From Amorphophallus konjac (taxonomy: Eukaryota; Streptophyta; Magnoliopsida; Alismatales; Araceae), in NCBI GenBank assembly GCA_022559845.1, contig CM040126.1, positions 224,136,641 to 224,200,640 of the forward strand: DNA of 64,000 bases. Reading direction: 5' to 3'. The translations under genes and the position numbers were made by a program. The first letter of the stretch is position 1; every line of letters begins with the position of its first letter. Below are positions 56,470 to 64,000 of this stretch, one piece after another. The notes below the pieces were generated by a model. That model saw only the letters and a program-made list of their open reading frames with translations. It was not told the DNA's origin and did not search any database.

Positions 56470-58672
56470 TGATGGGGACATCACCTCCCATGCCCATGTT
56501 CACAGCTCGTCTCCTCGCCCCGGTTGCATCCGGCATAGTTTAGTCATTTAATTTTAAGTCCTATGTAATTTTATTTGAGTCATTTGATGTATTTTCCCTT
56601 TTATTTGAGTCATGTTCCTAGGTCTTGCATTTATTTTCCTAAGTTTGAGTGTCATTAGATTGTGTAATGTGCTATTGGGCCCAATTCTTCGGGCTTGGCC
56701 CATGAGCCCCCCCTACCCCTTCGGTTATTTGTTATTGAGTCTTTTGTAAGGGACTTATTGTAAAATGTGGGTTTCCTATATATAGGGCCCCATTTCCTTC
56801 ATTTGGAGGTAATGAATCAATGAATGAAAAAACTTGCCATTTTGAGAGTTTACACTCCTTATCTAGTGGAGAGATTCCATTTTTTAGGTGAGAAACCCTA
56901 GGGGAGAGATTCCCCACCCTTCCCTCTCTTAATCTCTCTTTTCACTCCACTTTCTCTCTCCTCAACACCCAAATTCGAATTTTCTTCTCTCTCCTCCCCC
57001 TCTCAACCACTTCCAACCCCCACCTACCTCCATTAACTCCCCACAACTTCCCACAACCCCTCTTTAATCCTCACCTAGTCCCAAGGAAGTTCCACCACTC
57101 AAAACCCCACCCTCCAACCACCACCTACCCCTTTCACTTCCCTAAGCATATCTCCACCTTCCCAAGGCTGAATTAACTCATTCCAAAGCCCAAATTCGAA
57201 TCTCCCCATCCCTCCTTGCTCCCTAGGTCGCACCCCTCCTCTCCCCTCAAGCCAAGTTCACCCCCCTCCTCCCTTCTCCACTCCAGCTTTGTGTGCAGGC
57301 CGACCTGCAGATTAGCACTCTGTTGCAGCGACGTCCACGACTGCATCCTGGTTCTGCTGGTGGCGTGGCCTAACTTTCTGGAAAGGCCTCCCTGTGCTCT
57401 TCGCAGGCGAGGTGGAATCACTCCATTCTGAGTTCGTGGCCGTCCGTGAAGGCTGTTCTTCCCCGACTGAGCAGAACCTCTCAGACCAAAAGCCAGAGCG
57501 GTAGAGAAGACTCTCCCACGACGAACCTTGAAGGAATCAGCCTTCAGGGTCTTCTACAAAGATCTTCCTCCCCCTGTCAGCGTCCAGGAACAGAAGGCGG
57601 AGCTCCGTTCGGCATCCGAACAATCAGAGATATTAATTTTCTACCACAACCACACCGGTCTGCCTCCTCACAGTCTGCCCCGACCACCATCCACTTCTCT
57701 GGACACCCAGCTCATCTCCGACATCAGAAGACTTCCCCATTTGTTTTTCTGCAAAGTAGACTCGTCAACGATTCCAACGAGTCCAGCGGTGCCAGATTTG
57801 GAGCTCAGGAGCAACCGTGACCGCTTCTGCAACCTGCTGTTTCAGACTGAGCTCGGCCAGAGACCAGAGCTGCATCCATCTTCCAGTCGCCAGAGCAGTC
57901 ATCCCCCATATCAGAACGTCGTCCAAAAATTCAGGCTGCACCCCTCTCCGGTTAGCAATCTTTTGGCGCAAGTCTCATCAGATTCTGAGCTCGGTGGATT
58001 TATTGGCTGCATCAACATCGACTCCCTGTCCAGAATTACAGAAGCTAGATAGAATCGGCGAAGCTCGGAAACTCGGTTTCCTTTGCATCTCTCCCCACCC
58101 CGCTTGGCCGGCTGAAGGCCCCTCCCTGTGTGGAGGTAGTTTTGAATGTATTAAGCATAACCCCCACCCCAAGATCACCCCTCCTGCGTGAGGAGTAGTG
58201 CTGTACCGTTTGTAATTTCAGGTCAAGCTACACCGCCGCGGCGTGTGGGGATCCACCGCCTCCCCGCTCGCCCTCGTCTCCGAGCGGGACCGGTTTCTTC
58301 AAACCGGTCGAGTAAGTGCTCTAAACCCTTGCTCATTGTGCTTGTCTTTCAATGTTTGTTTCTTAGCTCCGCTGGTTGTGCGAGAGAGAGCCCGATCCTC
58401 AAGCCCCGTTGCCTTGAGTGATCACCGTGGGAAGAGTGAAACCGGTGCCCTTGGCACTTTGTCGGCCCCATTGAATTGGGTTCCACATCCTTTTGGGAAT
58501 CAAGCCTTGGCCTTGCTAGCCCTCTACCAGCAAGGGCCCAACCCCACATCTTCACCTTGGCATTGCCAAGTTACCCCGGGCTTGGGTGAGCGACGAGAGA
58601 GCGGCAGCCCAAATTGGCCCATTTAGAATGCGAATGTGCTTGCTTGCTTAAGTCCAAGATTGTGTCACATCA
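56470..58672 (+). repeat. D 3' LTR (2,203 bp)
   Basis: Nearly identical to the 5' LTR. The main difference is about 24 extra bases near 58,288, within GGGACCGGTTTCTTCAAACCGGTCGAG, which can form a small hairpin. TATA box at 56,776-56,785. Confidence 0.92.
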
Positions 58673-61600
58673 GAGTCTTGTTAAAGGCTTTTACAAGTCC
58701 ATTGGCTTGAGGGTTGTAGGGGGAGGATGTCCTCCAGTCGATTTTGTATTTGTCGGCCAGCCGATAAATCTTCTGATTTCTAAAATGGCTGCCATTATCA
58801 GAGATGATTCGGCTGGGGATCCTGAACCGGAATATTACATTTTGCCGGAAGAATCTCGCAACTAGCTCTCCCGTCACATCTCTTAGTGCTACTGCTTCCG
58901 CCCATCTGGAGAAGTAGTCTGTAGCTGCTAAGATGTATCGGCACCCTGATGAAGATGCTGGCAGCGGCCCTACCACGTCCGTGCCCCACTGAGCAAACGG
59001 CCAGCTTGGTAGGGTGGGATGCAGCGACACTGGAGGTCTCCTTGCCACATTAGCATGTTCTTGACATTTCTGAGAAGCTTTGGCAAACTTGTAGCAATCA
59101 TCAAATATAGTGGGCCAATAGTAACCCAGCTTCTTTATCTCAATTTTCATTTTCGGGCCAGCCTGGTGTGCTCCAGCTGATCCTGCATGAACTTCCTGCA
59201 TCACCTGTCCTGCTTCTGCCGAAGACAAGCAACGGAGTAGGACTTTCCTTCGGGCATCTGCCATAATTCGGAACAAGGTCCCGCTTCTCATCTCGTAAGA
59301 ATCCTTGATCCTTAGAAGCTTCATTCTCTGTTCCTTTTCTTTTGGAAGTTGCTGGTGTTGAAACCAACGCAGGAGATGCTCTCGCCAATCGGGCTGCTGA
59401 ACCCCTTCGATGACTGCTACTTCCTTCTCTTGTTCGTCGGTCAGGACCTCTGTCACGCTGGGGACCCGTCGGCGGTTGATCACTGTTATATTCAGGCTTG
59501 TGTCTGGCGGGACCGCCAATGAACTGGCCAGCTTAGCGAGGGCATCTGCCTGAGCATTCCGGCCTCGATTGATGTGCTTAATGCTGATGAAGTAAAATTT
59601 TGACATCAGGCGAGTTGCCAACTGGTGATAGGGGAGGAGCTCTTGCTTTCGTACATCGAACTCTCCTTCTAGATGTTTTATAATTAGCATGGAATCTCTG
59701 AATGCTTCCAGCATCTGAATTCCCATGGACAGAGCAATTTGCAACCCGATGATCAGGGCTTCATATTCTGCTTCATTGTTTGTGCATGGCTTGTTTATGG
59801 AACATGATGTATGCACCACTTCTCCTTCTGGGGATTTCAGGACTATGCCTGCTCCTGCTCTGACCCTGGCTGACCCGGTGGCAGAGGTGTCAATCCTGGA
59901 AGCGCCATCAAAGTATAATTGCCATAAGGAGGGCTGTACTTGCACGGCTTCTAAAGTTTCATCTTCAGGGAGCTCCGGCGCCAACGGGCAATCCCCGGGC
60001 ACTGGGTGCTCAGCGAAGAAGTCTGCAATAGCTTGGCCCTTGACGGCCTTGCGCGGCACGTAGGAGATATCAAACTCCATAAGGATTACCGCCCATTTGC
60101 CCAGGCGGCCTTTGAGTGCCGGTTGAGACATAATGTAATTCAGGGGATCCTCTTTGGATACCAAGCTGATTTCATGCGACAACATATAGTGTCGGAGCTT
60201 TTTAACTGCGAAGACCAGCGCCAGACAGATCTTCTCAATATAAGTATATTTATCTTCAGTTCTGACCAGTCTCCGACTGAGGTAATAGAGGGCTTGTTCT
60301 TTCCCTTCTTCATTATTCTGGGCCAGCATTGCCCCCAGAGAATTATGTGCAGCTGCTATATACAATATCAATGGTCGTCCTTTCACCGGTGCGCCCAACA
60401 CTGGAGGAGTTTTCAGGTAGTCTTTTAGCTTGTCGAAGGCTGCCTGGCAATCTTCATCCCAATAAAAGGGGACATCTTTCATCATTAACTTGTGAAAAGG
60501 CTGGCATCGCCCTGACAAATTGGAAATGAAACGCCGGATATAAGCCAAACGGCCCTGCAGTGATCTCAGCTCGGAGATGTTCCTTGGCGGAGGTAGCCCC
60601 TGAATCGCCTTGATCTTTGCGGGGTCTATCTCGATTCCCCGATATCGGACGATGAAGCCCAAGAATTTTCCGCTCGACACTCCGAACGCACATTTCATAG
60701 GGTTCATTTTTAGCTCATGCTGCCTCAGCCTCTGAAAAACAATCCGGAGGTCCTGCAGATGATCTTCTTTTCTTCTGGTTTTGACCACCAGGTCATCTAT
60801 GTAGCACTCGACCTTGTGGTAGAGCAGTTCATCAAAGATTTTGGTCATTGCGCGCTGATAGGTTGCGCCAGCATTCTTTAATCCGAACGGCATTCTCTTG
60901 TAATGATAAATGCCTTTAGGAGTTCGGAAAGCAGTATGGACTCGGTCATGCTCCGCAATCCAAATCTGATTGTAGCCGGAAGACCCATCCATGAATGACA
61001 GGGCTTCATGGCCGGTTGTGGCATCAATCATGACCTCGGTTATTGGTACCGGGAAGTCATCTTTGGGGCAGGCTTTATTTAAATCCCGAAAGTCGACACA
61101 TATCCGAATCTTTCCATTCTTCTTTTTCACGGGGATGATATTCGCCAGCCATGTAGTGTACTGGTTTTCTTCAACAAATCCCACGTCAATGAGCTTGTCG
61201 ACTTCAGCACAAATTTGGGTGATGAGCTCTGGCCTCATGCGCCGCGGTGGTTGCTTCACCGGCTCGGCTTCAGGGTTGATTGCCAGCTCATGTTGTGAGA
61301 CAGCGGGGCTTAGACCTGGCATCTCTTTATAAGTCCAGGCGGAGCAATCCCGGTATTCTAGCAGTAGTTGAATGTACAGCTCCCGTTCTTCTGGGGATAG
61401 TTTGGCACTGAGGAAGGTAGGCCTAGGGTCCTCCTCATTTCCCAAGTTGACTTCTATCAGTTCATCGACTGTGGCTTGGCCTCCGTCTTCTATCTCCGGC
61501 GGTGCCGGTTGGAGGTCAACGAAGTCTGGAATACCATCTTGAGGGTCGAGTACTTTGACTTCCTCGTCAGACACCGCCAGAGCTTCTTGAGGTTTCTTGA

Positions 61601-64000
61601 TCTCTTGTGCTAGCAGCTGAGTGGATTGTTCTATTAGCAGATCCATTGCCGTTGCAGCTTCCAAGGATGAGAGAGTAGCCTTGGTGTTTGCAGATGAGAT
61701 TACAGCCATGACGGACTGGTAACTGTTCACTGCCAGGCCCGGACAGCATGCTGATTTTGCAGCAGAAGTTGAGGAAGTTTCGCCTTCTGGGACAGTTGTA
61801 TCTTCCGCGGAAGTGGCTTTTTCTTTCCTGGTAGCTGGCTCCCCTTGATTAGAGCTGACCAAGGCCTCCCTGATTGGTAGAAAGGGTGTTGAAGTTGTCA
61901 TTAGTAGGACCCCTGTAGAGGGAGAGACTCCTACTTCTTGAATGTCTTCGGCTTCGCTGCTGCTAGCCGTATCAAATTCGGCTTGAAAGGCCGCTTCTTC
62001 AGGATGAACTTGCTCCCAGCATCGGCAAGGGGCTGAGGTTTCTACTTCTTGATTTCCGGACTGAGCCAGCTCAAGATATTCGGCTTCCGCCGGATACTCA
62101 TCAAAGGTTGCCCCTAGAGGGCCATCTTCAGTAGGATAGAAGGCGGAGATAGTATCCACCTCGTACCGCTCACTGTAATAATATTCCTCCAGGGTGAAGC
62201 CCAACCCTGGATGTTGAGAGACACGTCTCATTTCCTTATCCAGATTTGTAGGATACCACATCTTCTGGAAAGCTTCCTTGCATTTTTGAGACTGATCGGG
62301 AGGGATGTGTTGCTTTTGAAACATCCTGGTCGTTCGATCAGTTGTAAATGCCAGGCCCTGAACATGAACCCGCGGGTTGGCTAGATCTTCAGGGAGGCTG
62401 CAGTCTGTGTCTTCCTGGGTGGGATGCTCCTCAGCTGTATAGAATAAGCTGCTGGGCCCATCTTCCTGTGTCACCTCCCAAGTTTTGAAAGGTTCGATAG
62501 TGGGGTTGCTGAGGCCGGAGACTGGCTTGGTGAGGCCGGCCGGGACTCCGATGCGGTCGTGTTGTCGATCGACCTGCACTTCCTTAGCCTTGGGGTATAA
62601 TTCTGGGGGTGTTACCCTGCCGACATCTCCAGAAGCTGTGATGTGGGAGACCACCTTCGGCTTGACATATCCGCGCGGCGGTGGTGGATACCAACTGTCA
62701 CCCGATCTATTCTTCGACGCCCCTGCGGGGGCCTCAGCTTCAGAAACCTTCCGGGGAGGCCCCGTATATAGGTTGGCGTCCGCCAAGTGACATTCAAACA
62801 CCTCGAATGGGTGGATATCAGCAAATATCCTCTCCTCCTTCCCCTGGAGGCTGTATTTGATGCATTGGTGGAGCGTGGAGGGCACCACCATATTTTCATG
62901 CAGCCATGGGCGGCCGAGCAGTGCTTTGTAGGAGGTGCGAGAGTCAATGACATGAAACTACACCGTTGTAGTGAAATCTGCTAGGGTCAGCGTGAACTCT
63001 GCCACTCCCATAGATACTTTACATTTTTGGTTGAAGCCAGCGATACGCATATCCCCAACTTTCTCGAGATGCACATTAAAGTGGTACCTCTCGTATATTC
63101 TGTATGGCAGGATGTTGACTGCTGCACCAGGATCGACTAGGATCCGGTTCAGTTCTCTCCCATTCAGGTGCCCTTTCATATATAGCGGCCTGTTGTGGCT
63201 GGCAGTAGGTAGTAGCATGTCTTCTGGAGAGAAGGTCATACTGGCTTATGGTATAGCTTCAGCTATGCAGGCTTCAAAATGAGCAGGCGTCTGCAGAGCA
63301 GTGATGATCGCCTGTCGAGTTTCTTCACTCAAAGAGAGAATTTCCCAGATCGTAAATCGAGAGGGGAGCTTTTTGAGCAGCTTCATTATTCGACTTCCAG
63401 CCCAGACATTGGAGAGCTTCATCTCTTCAGCCCATCTGGGCTTGGGGAGGTTTTGATTTGTGGGTCCAGACGGACCTGCTTCATCTTCCTCGGACTCGGC
63501 ACCCTCTTGGCTGACACCGGCTGTCGGGTCTTCTTTATTAGTTGCCGTAGGGCAAGCTCCAGCTGCATTCGCATCCTCAGTAGATTGCGCTGGCTGCGGG
63601 TGAATGGCCCCAGATGTAGGGTTAGCATCTTGGCAGGGCTGCTTCCCTTTTGACATCTTCATAAATTCAAGGAATGAAGGGACTGCCTTGCCCCCACTCT
63701 TGTTGTATAGGCTCGACGGAGGAGGGATTTGGACTCCCTTAACATTCGGCAGAGGTGTCTTGTAGGGTTGCTCCCCTCTGAACATAATGTTGTGATTGGG
63801 TGGTGGCTGGCGCCCCCATTTTCGGCCCGACCGAGTGGCATGCGCAGCAGTTGCGGCCTCGGCTTTGCCTCCCCCAGCATGGGGTGTGAAGCAAATTTCT
63901 TCTTCTTCCTCTTCTCCGGGTAGGTTGAAGAGTGCTGACAGGGTATTGTAGGAGACAACCTGTGTTTTATTGGCCCCAGTGGCCTTTCTTTTCTTCTTCT
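58673..64000 (-). pseudogene. A3 pol, part right of D: protease, RT, both RNases H, integrase N-terminal part
   Basis: One frame from the window end to the D junction, with only two breaks: TAG at 62,958 (CAG in A1) and TAA at 63,246 (GAA in A1). Protease DPGAAVNIL near 63,132, LLGRPWL near 62,910, RT YIDD near 60,792, YFDGAS near 59,905, integrase zinc finger near 59,060-59,210, SDNGSHF near 58,795. The catalytic Glu position is AAA (Lys) at 58,689-58,691, as in A1. The longest open part is about 1,400 codons. Gag lies outside the window; a Lys-rich stretch at the very end marks the gag/pol border. Confidence 0.88.

Larger units (their letters stand above)
51350..58672 (+). mobile_element. 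Element D: non-autonomous LTR retrotransposon (7.3 kb)
   Basis: Target duplication GAGTC at 51,345-51,349 and 58,673-58,677. Two LTRs of 2,179 and 2,203 bp run TGATGGGGACATC...GTGTCACATCA. It has a tRNA-Met-type PBS, a gag-like ORF, a second ORF in the same frame, and no RT, RNase H or integrase core. I count about 30 substitutions between the LTRs (about 1.4%), so it is the youngest datable insertion here. Confidence 0.9.
40738..64000 (-). mobile_element. Element A3: Tat-lineage retrotransposon, split by D, cut by the window end
   Basis: It has the same order as A1. From 44,054 to 51,349 lie PPT, antisense gene, arrays and the integrase end; from 58,673 to 64,000 the rest of pol. Gag and the 5' LTR lie beyond the window. 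Pol has far fewer breaks than in A1. D sits in the integrase with the duplication GAGTC. Confidence 0.9.

Noticed and set aside
1..64000. Host protein-coding genes or tRNA genes
   Set aside because: Every long open frame belongs to a retroelement domain, a repeat, or the shadow of one; no cloverleaf-like or exon-like sequence outside the elements was found by reading.

Overview
This is a seed-plant nuclear window, probably angiosperm and probably heterochromatic. I see no host gene, tRNA, rRNA or organellar sequence. All 64 kb is explained by nested Ty3/gypsy LTR retrotransposons and their decayed copies. I cannot name the species. Element names (A, B, C, D, F) are mine.

Layout. 1-3,245: LTR piece of F, a minus-strand element distantly related to A, inserted into an A LTR. 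3,246-24,890: A1, a minus-strand Tat-lineage element with long LTRs, gag, protease, RT, a second (archaic-type) RNase H, integrase, three kinds of 3' repeats, and a plus-strand (antisense) gene with a plant mobile domain. 24,891-32,321: B, a plus-strand Tekay/Del-type chromovirus read in rotated order: integrase-chromodomain, one complete LTR, then gag-protease-RT-RNase H. 32,322-44,053: A2, which has lost about 15 kb of its middle and carries C (32,686-37,178) inside its left LTR. 40,738 to the window end: A3, which shares the LTR 40,738-44,053 with A2 and is split in its integrase by D (51,350-58,672).

History read from the junctions. A inserted into B at the RNase H/integrase boundary, giving the target duplication ACAAT. 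That same ACAAT flanks the right end of A1 and the left end of A2, with B rotated between them. The simplest reading is one A insertion in B, followed by unequal exchange between the two LTRs of B, so that the B-A nest became tandem. A second LTR-LTR exchange made A2-A3. Later came C (TSD CATGC), D (TSD GAGTC), F (probable TSD TCGGC) and the A2 deletion, which left a 16-bp copied filler.

Most notable: (i) the left LTR of C is an almost perfect 111-bp-arm palindrome made from the LTR 3' end and has no promoter; (ii) C and D, with no RT or integrase core, share a colinear coding region of unknown function, a CPGPP motif, an integrase tail and a hairpin next to the 3' LTR; (iii) the B LTR holds about 15 small hairpins whose stems change in a compensating way; (iv) the LTRs of A and F hold four related hairpin-rich modules; (v) the antisense gene of A has gene-like architecture; (vi) both visible A integrases have Lys in place of the catalytic Glu.

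All comparisons were made by eye between copies in this window. Identity figures are approximate. Family names rest on recognised motifs, not on a search.
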